The notes under the pieces were generated by a model, which ran no database searches, was not told the origin of the DNA, and saw only the letters and a list, made by a program, of their open reading frames with translations. Positions 1 through 9,972 of a stretch of DNA of 64,000 nt are shown here, in pieces. Within the stretch, counting starts at the first letter, position 1, and each line of letters starts with the position of its first letter. The DNA comes from Capsaspora owczarzaki ATCC 30864 (lineage: Eukaryota > Opisthokonta > Filasterea): the NCBI RefSeq assembly GCF_000151315.2, contig NW_011887292.1, positions 124,001 to 188,000 on the forward strand, written 5' to 3'. The position numbers were made by a program, and so were the translations under genes.

Positions 1-2308
1 GACATCTACGATATACATGGCCGACGGTTCGGAAAGCAGAGACCAATCCACGTCAGCGGCAACGGCGTTGCTTCCCATCTTGCGTTTCAGACTATCCAAA
101 AAAAAATTAAAAAAAAAAAATAGTCGATCAGCACAACAAGCAAGTCAGAACCCACCAGGATTTCAACAAACCCCAACCATCATCTCGCCGTGTACCTGCA
201 CAACCGGGCGTGCGTGTACAGTAAATATGGCCCTGTCGTTCCGGTCGTTTGCAGAACTTGATTCCAGTCGAACTTGTATCCCCGCAAGCGCCGTGATTTC
301 AGGTCTTGCACCACAATCGCAGCAAGAGCGGTTGATCTTGACACGCGCGCACGATCCACGAGTTGATCTGCTGCTGAAGCGTCGTCGGTCGACTCGGCGG
401 AGGAGGTTGCTGTGCGTTCGCTGCGAGCAAGGCCACGCTCCTCGCCAATTTCGCGCATGTGCTGCTCGCCTTCTTCCAAAACATCCGATAGCAGGACCAT
501 GTTACCCGTGCGCGAGCTCATGCCTTCCACCTTCCCAAAAGCAACATGGCGACACGCAGCCGCGTATTCGCTGTAGCCCAACACGCGCAGCAGCTCAAAC
601 AGCTGCTCAAAGTGCAATGCTTGCTCCGGGCCCACCACATACAAGGCCAGGTCAGGCTTGTACTTTTGCCAGCGAGAAACGGCTGCTGCAATGTCTCGGG
701 TGAGGTAGGTGGACGACTCGTTCGCTTTGGCCAGCACTGTCGGTTTGAGCTGCGGATTGGCAAACAGAGCCACCAATGCGCCATTGTCCTCGCGTTTGAG
801 CGTCACGGGCGGTGATTCCAAGGCTTGGTTGGTGGTGGTATCGGACTGCGACGCGGCAATTTCCGACGCCGTTTTCACGCCAAGCTTGTCGACCAAAGAA
901 GCCACGTGCTGTTGCACGAGCTCGTGTTGCAGCGACTCCCCATCGTAAACATCAAACTGCACGTTGAGTCGCGCGTACATGCTTCGGTACTCGACTTCGC
1001 TAAGTGACTTGAACTGGCGCCAGGTGGCGAGCGTCTCCGGGTCGCCTGCAATCGACAGAAATGAGGCTTTCCCAAGGCTCACATTCAACCAAAGCAACAA
1101 GAGGCCCTACCCGTCTCCATTTTCCGGAAGTGCTGCCGTGCCTGATCGTGAATGGCTGGGTCGGTCTCGGCTTCGCGGTTGATCTTGACGTAGACCTCAG
1201 CGAGATGTTGCAAAGGAGAGGATGCCAACTTTTCCTGCGACCCATACTTGGCGAATCCTACTCCGAGCAAGCCTGCAATGAACGCAACCACGTTCCAAGT
1301 AAGAATACAAAAAAAACCCAAATCGTCCGACGCGCAGTGCGAAAACGCACCATACTGCTTGCCCCAGTCACCCAAGTAATTGATAGCGACGGTTTTATAG
1401 CCAACTGCTTGCAGAAGGTTGCGCAAAACGTTTCCAATGATGGCAGAACGCAAGTGGCCGGCGTGGAAGGGTTTGGCAATGTTTGGCGAGCTAAAGTCAA
1501 GGACGGCCGTCTTGCCAGCCCCAATAGAGCGAGCCTCTCCATACTTGCTGCCTTGCGTCAACGCACTGTGAAGAACGTCTTTGGTGAATGTAGGGCGATG
1601 AAACCCAAACTGTATCAACTGGCCCAGTGTTGCAACGCTCGTGATGGCTTGCGAGCTGGTCTGCAGCTGTTTTTTTCAATCAGAACCACACAACAAACAA
1701 TCCAACATCAAAATCAACGAGTTCCAAGATTGAGCAGGATTAGATGATTGAATCAACCACTCTCGCTCAGATCCAGTCTGAACCATTCTCAGAAACCGCG
1801 CCAAATGGCCAAACCTCGTTCTGGATGCGAGCGGCAAGCTGGCCACCCGTTAGCTTGTCCACGGCAGGGCTTTGACTCTGTGAGCTCAATGTCCTTGATT
1901 CGAGATCCCTGCTCGCTTGGGTCGCACTCGGGTCGTCGTCTTCTCTCGTGGCTGGCTGGCTCGCTGGCTTCAGCGCGGCGAGTGCGGCTGCGCTCAGTCG
2001 GAAGTGGCTTCCCGCCATCGTCTGGCCACCACTGCTTGGACTGGCTTGCTTCTTGGCATTGGTGCTACTCGACGGACCAGCGGCGGTCGGACTCGGCCGG
2101 CTCGCGTGGAAGGCGATCAGTGGCAGCACGCTGCTCTCAGCAACGCCCGCAATCCGAGCGACCTGCTCTCAGAGCCATCGTAAAATAAACAAATAAACAA
2201 AATTAGTGTGATGATGAATAAGCAAACAGGAATTAACATGACAACGAGAAGTGTTGTTGGTTGGGACGATCAGACCTCGGCTGCGATGCGATGCCGGAGC
2301 AACTTCAT
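1..2308 (-). CDS. RARS: Arginyl-tRNA synthetase, 3' end outside window
   Basis: Class I aminoacyl-tRNA synthetase that charges tRNA-Arg. Proposed exons (minus strand): 2308-2276, 2162 to about 1790, about 1669-1351, 1272-1111, 1045-196 and 91 to the left edge. Introns at 92-195, 1046-1110 and 1273-1350 keep frame exactly; the donor near 1790 is unresolved. The first exon codes for 11 residues (MKLLRHRIAAE) and joins VARIAGVAESSV, which I recall as matching the N-terminal tRNA-binding region of yeast RRS1. The HIGH-type signature is in SSPNIAKPFHAGHLRS, followed by YLGDWGKQYG. The KMSKS loop reads EGMSSRTGN, a relaxed form also found in eukaryotic ArgRS of the yeast type. The end of the catalytic core (DTGPYLQYAHARL in relatives) is TGPYLLYTHARLC, and SLLSEPSAMYIVD follows across the last intron. 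The anticodon-binding C-terminus is not in the window. Cytosolic or mitochondrial form is not decided. The family call is very secure; the first exon is moderately so. Confidence 0.9.
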
Positions 2309-2504
2309 CCAGATACACAAAAATGCCAAAAGGGACGACTGAGGTGGTGACTGGATGGATGTGGAGATGATGGCAAACGTACAGTACACGTAGAAAACAG
2401 AGGACGAATTGGAATGGACCATTGTTGGAGAAACTGAGAATTATTAAATACAAAAATACAAAATGCTCATGAATTGGAAAAACCCCTGCTGCAGAACGAC
2501 AAGA

Positions 2505-4422
2505 CTACAGTGCAGAACCAAGAGCCGCTTTGAAATCATCGTCACTCACAGTGACAGCTTCAATGTCACGGCGGAGCGCACAGAGAGCCGCCTCCCGAAC
2601 GAGCGCTGTCAATCGCGCGCCAGTGTAGCCTTCGGTGCGGCCAGCAACCCATTCAAGATTGGCCGAGGTCGAGGTTCGCTGCGCAAGCACCTTGAGAATG
2701 GCGAGTCGCGACTCTGCACCGGGCTTGCCAACGGCGACATGGTGCTCCAGGCGGCCGGCGCGAATCAACGCAGGATCCAGCGCACTCAGCTGCTTGTTTG
2801 TGCATGCGACAACGAGCACGCCCGTGCGCTCCACGATGCCGTCCATTTCGGTGAGTAGCTGACCGAGCAGCCGGTCTTCGACGCCGGATGAGCCGCCATC
2901 GAGCGACATTTCTCGCTTGAGCGCGATAATGTCAATGTCGTCGAAAAACACAATGCAAGGCGCCAGCTGGCGAGCGCGCACGAAAAGCTTGCGAATGTTG
3001 CGCTCTGACTCGCCGAGGTACTTTGAGAGCAGCTCGGAGACGCGCACAGGGATGAACGCCACCTCTGGACACTCGGATGCAACGAGCTCGTTGATGAGCA
3101 GCGTTTTCCCGCAGCCGGATGGGCCGTACAAGAGAACGCCCGATGGTGGCTCGATGCCCATTCGAGCGTACGCCTGTGGGTTTCTCTGGGGACGCGCAAT
3201 GAGCTGGATGAGGCGCTTCCGGACTTCCAGGTACCCGCCGACGTTCTTCCACGGTTCGGGCGCGTGATAGGTCGCGCTCGAGGAGGCTGGCGAAGGCGTG
3301 GGCTCATTGTGGGCTGAACCAGCAGCCGTGCGTTGAGACAGAATTGTAGAAAGTAGCCGGTCGAGCGTCACTGAAGGTGGAGAAGCGTCGGGTGATGCAG
3401 TGGTAGAAAAGTCGTCGGCGATGCAAGTGCGCAGGGCGTGGTGAACGCGCTGGGCAAGCTGCCGGTGTGTGCAACCGGGGGTGACCCGCATTATCGACAA
3501 TGCCGCGCCGTCGATGGTTGATTTGCTCTCTGGGTTTGGTTGCAGCACAAGGCGTTGGAGAATTCGGCCGATAACTATTGTGCGCTCTTCGGCGGTTGGT
3601 ACTGCCAACGAGATGGATGCAGAGACCGACTCTCTTTTGGCTAGTATTGGTGGCATGTCAATGCCGTCTCTTAAGAGTCCGATGCAGATAATCTACAAGC
3701 AAAAACAGGATGGTGGGTGAGACCAAAAACAAGCCAGAAAAAAAAAACGTTACTCCCGTCGCAGTTGTCGCGACAACGCGGCCGAATATCAACAAACATG
3801 TCGCACGCAATGCACTTGCATGTGGTGGTAGACGCGGGAGGTGGTTTTGGAGCAGATCCGCGAGTGCGTCGCTTGCTGACGCTCGACACAGCGCCTCGAG
3901 TTGGGCCAGCACGAGCACGCCAAGGGCCAGCCTGGTCTGCAGTGGTCCGGATGATTGGCCATTGCTGCCTGCATCTTGTTCAGCATCGTGATCGGGAATC
4001 ACACTTGGATCGGTCAGTGACGCGACGTTCAGTGCGCTTGCATTGGCGATGGCAGCAGCGAGCGTCCTCCCGCGCTGGCTCGGCTCCAGCGCGTCGTGCT
4101 CGGCTGCGACAGACGCACATGAGAGCACCACGCTGGGCACACGCATTGTTCGGAGCGCCTCGGTTGTGAAGGTCGTCTTGCCGCAGCCAGGCGGACTGCG
4201 CACGAGGATCAGTCCAGCGCGTGGAGTGGCAGCCACCATCGAGCTCCAGCCAGCACCAGTCGCACCAGTCGCACCAGTCGCACCAGGCGCAGCAGCACTG
4301 CTGGTCTCGGTGTGGTGCTGGAGCTGGTCGGAGCACCGCCAGAGCAGGATGCGCAGCTCGGTAAAGCGCGCGCTCCACGACGAGTACGACTGGAACGGCT
4401 CAGAGTCTGAGCTTGTTGGCAT
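2505..4422 (-). CDS. Double AAA+ ATPase of the Cdc48/AFG2-like group
   Basis: Two exons, 4422-3754 and 3692-2505, joined by a 61-nt GT-AG intron (3693-3753) that restores frame; about 618 residues. Start chosen at the ATG giving MPTSSDSEPFQ. The first module has a Walker A (SPPGCGKTT) near residue 90 but I see no convincing Walker B or sensor after it, so it looks short or degenerate. The second module is clear: NVGGYLEVRKRL entry, Walker A YGPSGCGKTL, SKYLGESERNIRKLF, Walker B CIVFFDDID, LLTEMDGI, sensor-like ACTN and an Arg-finger-like IRAGRLE. The Walker B acidic pair is Asp-Asp instead of the usual Asp-Glu. Family members unfold proteins or remodel complexes, for example in ribosome maturation (AFG2A/AFG2B). 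AFG2B (SPATA5L1) is my best guess by layout; a PEX1/PEX6 or NVL relative is possible. No symbol assigned. Confidence 0.8.
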
Positions 4423-4515
4423 CGAATAATGTTTATGTATTAACAAAATAATAAAATGGAGGACTGAGAACACATCAAAGGAAACCCCCTTTGTTGTCGT
4501 CCGGTCAAAAATCCA

Positions 4516-6460
4516 TCAAGTTGCATCCAGACCAAGCAACTTTAAGGCAAAGCGGTCTGGAGCGAGCTCGGCTCGAATGACACGCCGTGGCTGTTGTGCA
4601 GCACTGTGAGAAGGAGCCAGATGGATTGTAACATCTGTGGGTGCGTTCGTTCGTCATGCGTTGTTGGTGAGAGTTGCTTTCCCGAAACAACGCAACTTTT
4701 CGCTCATTGTCAAAAACGAACTTACCATCGGTAAACCGGAATTCGAGGCATGGCGCATCCATCAAGATGCTCTTCCAGGATCGCTTATCGCGAGAATACA
4801 CGTGCACCATCGGGCTGGCATACATGGCGAACAGACGTGGAGAAATGGTGCAAGGAATGGTCGAGCCTGGAGAAAATAGTACAAAGTTGGCCGGCACAAC
4901 TTCGGGCACAGTTGCATTCTTCCAAGTAATGAGCAAGTCGCCTTTCGTGTTGTGCAACACGGTGCCATTGTCGTCGGAGAGCAGACAAGTCGGCACTTCC
5001 GGAATTGCGAAGCCACGACTCTTGGGCTCATCGCTTGGATGGAGATGTAGTGTCTGTGCGGGCTTGAATACCACTGCCGTGGGTTGTGTTCTGAGAATGA
5101 GATCCAGAGACATGTGGTGCAACGTCGAATCACGTGTGTACACCACAACATCTCCGAAACGACTCTGACGACTGCTTGCCGTGCAAAGCCCTCGAACTCC
5201 GTGCTGCGTATCCAGGAGTGCTTGATGCACCACAAGTCGCGACTGGGACACTTGAACAACAGCTATTCGTGGGGAATGCCCGCCAACGACCAAAAGTTCA
5301 GCGTTGTTGCCATTCGTGCTCAGTGGCGCCCAAGCTAGCACCATTGCTGGATGTGTTTCAATGGCTTTGGTCGACTCGCCAAGGAAAAAACTCCCCTCCG
5401 GTAGAAGAGACCACGTCAGTGCCACTGCAGGGACTTCCGCGCCGGCCGCCGAGTCTGCCGGAAATTGCCGCGCAGCCGCAACATGAACATGGCCTTCCCA
5501 AGTCGAAAAGGCGCAAAAGGTTCCAGAAGACGAGAACGCAATAGAGGTGATTCGGGCCCCGCCAGAGGGTAGCAGCCAAATGCAGTCTGACGGCAGCCGT
5601 GGTCGATGATGGGGGTTTGCGTCGAATGCTGCTGGCGCATGAAACAGTGCTGGAGTGATGGGAAACACGGCAACGCGACCGTCGTAGCACCCAAACGCAA
5701 TCCATCCAGAACACGGCGACACGTCCACCGAACATACAGACGTTCCGTAGAATGGAAAGGTGTGATGAACAACAACGGGCTGCGACGATGGCTCGCTGAT
5801 TGAGAACGGCGGGAGCACAGCGATGCCGCACACGCCCGTAATGATGACAGCAACCTTGTCCGTGTTCTGAACAAGCGTCAGCGCAATATCGGCCGGAATG
5901 AACGCGACGCGAGCAGTGTAGACCAACTTTGGCGGAACAGTCGCGGAACCAACGCGCAATCCGAAATCAAACACCAGCACGCGGCAATCCTGGGTTCCAA
6001 CAGCAAGCAGGCAATGCTGCCGCCCTGATTCCGGTTCCAGATGGCGGGTTGGGTCTTGCTGGTTGTGTGCGAGCCAAGCAAAGCACGTCGGCTGCGAATC
6101 CACATCCGAATCCGCGTTGGAGCACAAGTCTCGAGCCACGCCGCTCGCAGCGGTTGTACTAGTGACAGTGAGACTATCTGTATGCAATGGCGACTGGTGT
6201 CGGCATGCGATCGAGTGGAGCGGCGGCGTTGGGCCATCGTCGGCCTTGGCTGGACTTGCATCGTTCAGCGTGTGCAGCTCGATCAGTCCTGCTGGAGTGT
6301 CTGTGAGCAGTGCGACGGCGTCGTCGATCGCAGTCAGGCAGTTGACGAGTCGTGCACAGGGCGGGTGCGCGACTCGAAGCCAGCGACTGGATGATGGAGG
6401 GGACTGGGATTGAATCTGAGCCATTGAGGCAGTCTGAGCCATTGAGGCAGTCTGAGCCAT
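4516..6460 (-). CDS. Probable beta-propeller (WD40-like) protein, unknown function
   Basis: Two exons, 6460-4726 and 4634-4516. The 91-nt intron begins GTAAGT, ends CACAG and fuses FRFTD to DVTIHLAPSHS with a clean stop; total about 617 residues. The start has three in-frame ATGs (6460, 6442, 6424) inside an 18-bp tandem repeat coding MAQTAS. The body shows blade-like segments: LLAVGTQDCRVLVFDF, SVDVSPCSGWIAFGCYDGRV, SIAFSSSGTFCAFSTWEGHV, LVVGGHSPRIAVVQVS and VVVYTRDSTLHHMSLD. These fit a seven-bladed propeller or related fold. There is a faint resemblance in layout to the N-terminal propeller of Rab3GAP regulatory subunits, but I see no diagnostic motif and make no functional claim. It diverges from the mannose-6-phosphate isomerase gene across about 285 bp, which probably holds both promoters. 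Confidence 0.7.
6422..6460 (-). repeat. 18-bp tandem repeat containing alternative start codons
   Basis: The unit TCTGAGCCATTGAGGCAG occurs twice, followed by a partial third copy, on the plus strand. Read on the minus strand each copy supplies an ATG in frame with the beta-propeller protein, coding MAQTAS, MAQTAS and then MAQIQS. Which ATG is used cannot be told from sequence. Confidence 0.9.
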
Positions 6461-6744
6461 AAACAAAGGCACGACTGAGCAGCTCTCCGAAACAGACAAA
6501 ACAAAAAGTTCACTCCACTCCACTCACAAAGCCGAGCATCTCCAAAGCGTCGCAACTGCTCAGTGATCAGGGAAACGAAAGACCTGAACTTTTACTGAGC
6601 ACCGCGACGATGAGACGCTGCTGCTCTGCTACTCGTGCTTTGTAACGAGGGCTGCGAGGGAGGGTGTTTCTGTGTGTAGTTGGAGTTCAGTCTGAGAATA
6701 TCATCGGCTCAGTCTTCCTATTTTTGGTTTGACATTTTCGCTTC

Positions 6745-8319
6745 ATGTCAAACCCGGTCTCAGGTCAGTCAAACCCCCGACCGCATCAGCCATTAACACC
6801 TATCGCTGCTGATGTTTGTGAGTTGCTCACCCCCCAATGGTACTCCTTGGTGCTTGGTGGTGTGAATTTCGTCCCAAATCAAAAGCAGTCGTTCCAGTGC
6901 TGGGCGCCGTGCAGAACTACGCCTGGGGTCGCCTGGGCAGCGCATCGAACGTCGCGCAGCTCGCCTTTGCCAACGCCCAGAGCAGCCCAGCAGATCGCTT
7001 TGCCATCGACGAGAACGCGCCCTATGCAGAGGTAACGAGACACAGGACGATGACGTGTCAAAGGATATGATAGCGGGGGGTCTTTTGTGCTCCGACAGCA
7101 ACCCGCTCGTCTTTGTTGGAGAACACATCACCTTACGTTGATCCTACCGTTTTGGCAAAAATTCAGCTCTGGATGGGAACGCATCCAAAGGCCCCGCTGC
7201 GATTCAAGTCCGAAGCCGGCAATGTTGTTGGCCCAGCAAGGCCAATTACGGACGATGCCCGATTTGCAACGCTGCCGTTCCTGTTCAAGGTGCTCTCCAT
7301 CAAGAAGGCGCTCTCGATTCAAGCGCATCCAACCAAGGACCTTGCCAGAGTCCTGCATGCGCGCGATCCGCAAAACTACCCGGATGACAACCACAAGCCG
7401 GAACTGGCGATCGCGCTCACCGACTTTGTTGCGCTTTGCGGCTTCAGGCCGTTGGAGAGGATTCGTGATGCCATTTGCAGCGTGCCTGAACTGGCCTCCC
7501 TTGTCGGAGGCAAAGACAGCGCCCAAGCCCTCCTGGACGGTCCCGTCGATGCTCGTCGTTTGGCGCTCAAGCGTGTGTTCTCGTGTCTGATGAAAGCGGA
7601 TCGCGACTCTGTCTCCAAGCAGCTGCAGTTACTGGTAGATCGGCTCCAGTCACAGCCGAATCTGAACGAAGACGAAGACTCAAAGCTCATCCTGCACGTT
7701 GTGCAAGATTTCCCTGGCGATGTCGGTTGCTTTGTCATTTACTTTTTGAATGTCGTTCATCTCAAGCCCGGGGAAGGCATGTTTCTTGCCGCGAATGAAC
7801 CGCATGCCTACATCAAAGGCGGTAAGAAGGCGAAAATGGTTGCTTCTGCGTTTTGAGGCTTTTCAATACTGCCTCTCCTAACTCTCCCACTCATTGAACC
7901 TAGATTGCATCGAGTGCATGTCAAGCAGCGACAATGTCGTTCGTGCCGGTCTCACCCCAAAGTTCATGGATGTTGACGTTCTGCTGGAAATGCTCACGTA
8001 CGAGTCTCGGCTTCCAGCTGAACAACTCTTGCATCCCAAAAAGCAGCCGTCCCTCGGCTTTGTGGCCACGTTTCAACCGCCAGTGCAAGAATTTGCAGTC
8101 ACCCGCGCAGTGGCCGAAACAACAGGCGCGCAGCTGGAACTCGCTGCTCAGCCTGGCCCGAGCCTGTTGATTGTCACCTCGGGCGCCGCGGTTGTTAAGA
8201 GCAGCGGCGATCAGTCCGTTGCGTACGGTAGCGTGCTGTACATTCAACCCGGCACGCCTCTGGCAATGACCTCAACCTCGGGTCGGTTTGAAGCGTATCA
8301 AGCCTTTTCCCAGGCATGA
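6745..8319 (+). CDS. MPI: Mannose-6-phosphate isomerase
   Basis: Zinc-dependent type I phosphomannose isomerase, interconverting fructose-6-phosphate and mannose-6-phosphate to feed GDP-mannose synthesis and glycosylation. Exons 6745-6763, 6889-7031, 7167-7821 and 7904-8319 give exactly 411 codons including stop (410 aa; human MPI about 423). The first coding exon is only 19 nt (MSNPVS plus one base); joining it to GTTCCAGTG gives MSNPVSVVPVLGAVQNYAWG. Family hallmarks: NYAWG, YAELWMGTHP formed across intron 2, ALSIQAHPTK (Gln and His metal ligands), NHKPELAIAL (Glu ligand), and EPHAYIKG (His ligand), which continues across intron 3 into DCIECMSSSDNVVRAGLTPK. The C-terminal cupin-like part is present. 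Introns are 125, 135 and 82 nt. It looks intact and functional. Confidence 0.97.
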
Positions 8320-8641
8320 GGTTGGGACTTTTTGTTTGTCTGCTTGTTTGTATTGTTTTTGCGGCGATGCTCGTCTGAGGAACGCAAAGCGTCCGCAAAT
8401 TGCGAAAAGGCATGATGTGTAAATAAAGTCAATTTCAAGAGCTGGTTCTAAATTTGGGCATCGCAGCTCAGTCTTGTTTTTGCTCTGCTCTTTTGTTGCA
8501 GAATTATTCCAATGGATAGATTTCTCTCGCGAAGACCGCACGACAACGTTGACGACGATGCAATATCAAGTACCATGTTGCACGAATAGAGTTTAATGCT
8601 GACTGATTGCTAAAACTCGTTGCAATAGCTCACACGTGTCG
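8320..8641. other. Intergenic stretch between MPI and the AlkB-like gene
   Basis: About 320 bp with the MPI poly(A) signal and the presumed promoter of the following plus-strand gene. I see no RNA gene, repeat or credible exon here. Confidence 0.6.
8422..8427 (+). terminator. Candidate polyadenylation signal of MPI
   Basis: AATAAA about 100 nt downstream of the MPI stop and before the next gene. Canonical hexamer and plausible spacing; use not demonstrated. Confidence 0.5.
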
Positions 8642-9817
8642 ATGGTTTTGTGTTTGTTTGCAACTTCAGGCAAACGCGTGCGAATCGAATCGCCAAATAT
8701 GTCACGAGATGGAGATACCCCCGCCACTCCCGATAATTCTGGAGTCATTGACTTGACGGATGACGTTGATTACAATGAAGCCGACAAAGATGCGTCGCGA
8801 GATGATGCCTCGCAAGGCAGAACCGGTCTCGAACTTCCACTTTTGGCACCAATCTCCGCCGCGTTCGATCGCGACACGTCGTCCAAGCAACGACCGTTTG
8901 AAATCCGTCTGTGTGCTCGTCTACCACCTCCAAGAGTTATTCCGTTAGCACGAGGAGGACCCGGCAGCAAACCTGACGGGATGATACTTCTCTGGCCACA
9001 GTGGCTGTCCAACTCGTGTGCCAGCACGCTGTCTGCCCTTCTGGTCCAGGGCCATGAGCATCAAGTGCAACAAAGGCGCATCCGGGAGACCGCTGCAGCA
9101 GCCGGAACATCCGCTGTGAACGAGCGGTCTGCCTCGAATCTCACTGAACCCGCCTTCCAGTTTGAGTTCGAGCAACGACCGGTTGTCATGTGGGGCAAAG
9201 AGGTGATGCAGCCACGACTGGTCGCGTTTACCAACAAGCGAAACCAGCCCATCATTTACACGGGCCGCTCTGTGCCCTCACAGCCGTGGCCGGCGCTGTT
9301 CGACGATATTGCCTCTGCCATTCGCCACACGGCCGCGGCTACCCTGGGGCTGTCTGCAGATCGCTTGAAGCCAGCGTTGAGCACGCTATCGGGAGAAATG
9401 CTGCAGACATTGCAGGGCGCCTCACCGGTTGCACTCGACCCGCAGTGCACCTCGATGGTGTTGCCGATCGAGGAGCGCTTTGCCTTCGACTCTGCCCACA
9501 TCAATTGGTACCGCAACGGAGATGATTACATTGGCAAGCACACGGATGAAGATCTGCAGCTCTGGGGCCCGCAGCCCGTGATTGCTTCGCTAACGCTGGG
9601 TGCAACGCGCGACTTTATCGTCACATCCCGAAAAGGGGCTCTTCCCCCGAACACGCCACCCCAGCGCATCGAAGTAGCTCTGCCGCCTGGATCGCTACTG
9701 TTGATGACTGGTGGAATGCAAGAATTCTGGAACCATGAGGTGCCCAAACGCAAGGGCGTCCCGAATTCTCGCTTCAACATCACCTTTCGGCGCATGGTGT
9801 CTGCGAAACAGGCCTGA
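8642..9817 (+). CDS. AlkB-type Fe(II)/2-oxoglutarate dioxygenase (ALKBH2/3-like)
   Basis: Single exon of about 392 residues from the ATG at 8642; a second in-frame ATG at 8699 (MSRDGDTPATPD) could be the true start. The N-terminal third is low in recognisable features and acidic. The C-terminal half is an AlkB fold: QPRLVAFTNK, then INWYRNGDDYIGKHTDEDLQ, where His and Asp of HTD are iron ligands; SLTLGATRDFIVT; PGSLLLMTGGMQEFWNHEVP, whose His is the third iron ligand; and RFNITFRRM, whose first Arg should bind 2-oxoglutarate. The YRNG-D-IG-H-D pattern and the closing R-N-TFR are typical of ALKBH2/ALKBH3, which directly reverse alkylation of DNA and RNA bases. Which paralogue cannot be told without a tree. 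The 3' end faces the next gene across 155 bp. Confidence 0.93.
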   Translation: MVLCLFATSGKRVRIESPNMSRDGDTPATPDNSGVIDLTDDVDYNEADKDASRDDASQGRTGLELPLLAPISAAFDRDTSSKQRPFEIRLCARLPPPRVIPLARGGPGSKPDGMILLWPQWLSNSCASTLSALLVQGHEHQVQQRRIRETAAAAGTSAVNERSASNLTEPAFQFEFEQRPVVMWGKEVMQPRLVAFTNKRNQPIIYTGRSVPSQPWPALFDDIASAIRHTAAATLGLSADRLKPALSTLSGEMLQTLQGASPVALDPQCTSMVLPIEERFAFDSAHINWYRNGDDYIGKHTDEDLQLWGPQPVIASLTLGATRDFIVTSRKGALPPNTPPQRIEVALPPGSLLLMTGGMQEFWNHEVPKRKGVPNSRFNITFRRMVSAKQA

Positions 9818-9943
9818 GTGCGACAAGCAGGTCATTATCCAAGGAGACGAATTCGTCTGCCTCTGGTGCTGAATGATGACTCGGATTGAAAACAACCGTT
9901 TCTGAAACAATCTTGATTTGAACAAAACCTCCCTTTTCTGTAC

Positions 9944-9949
9944 AATAAA
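9944..9949 (+). terminator. Candidate polyadenylation signal of the AlkB-like gene
   Basis: AATAAA 127 nt after the stop, in the short gap to the convergent ZGPAT-like gene, so the two 3' UTRs probably abut or overlap. Confidence 0.5.
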
Positions 9950-9972
9950 TATTGAATGAGAAATACAACAAT

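Noticed and set aside
17-703. Plus-strand open frame over the arginyl-tRNA synthetase exons
   Set aside because: Shadow of the minus-strand gene; no family resemblance, and it crosses a real intron.
4516-6460. Rab3GAP non-catalytic subunit as identity of the beta-propeller protein
   Set aside because: The length is too short and no diagnostic motif was found; kept only as a remote idea.
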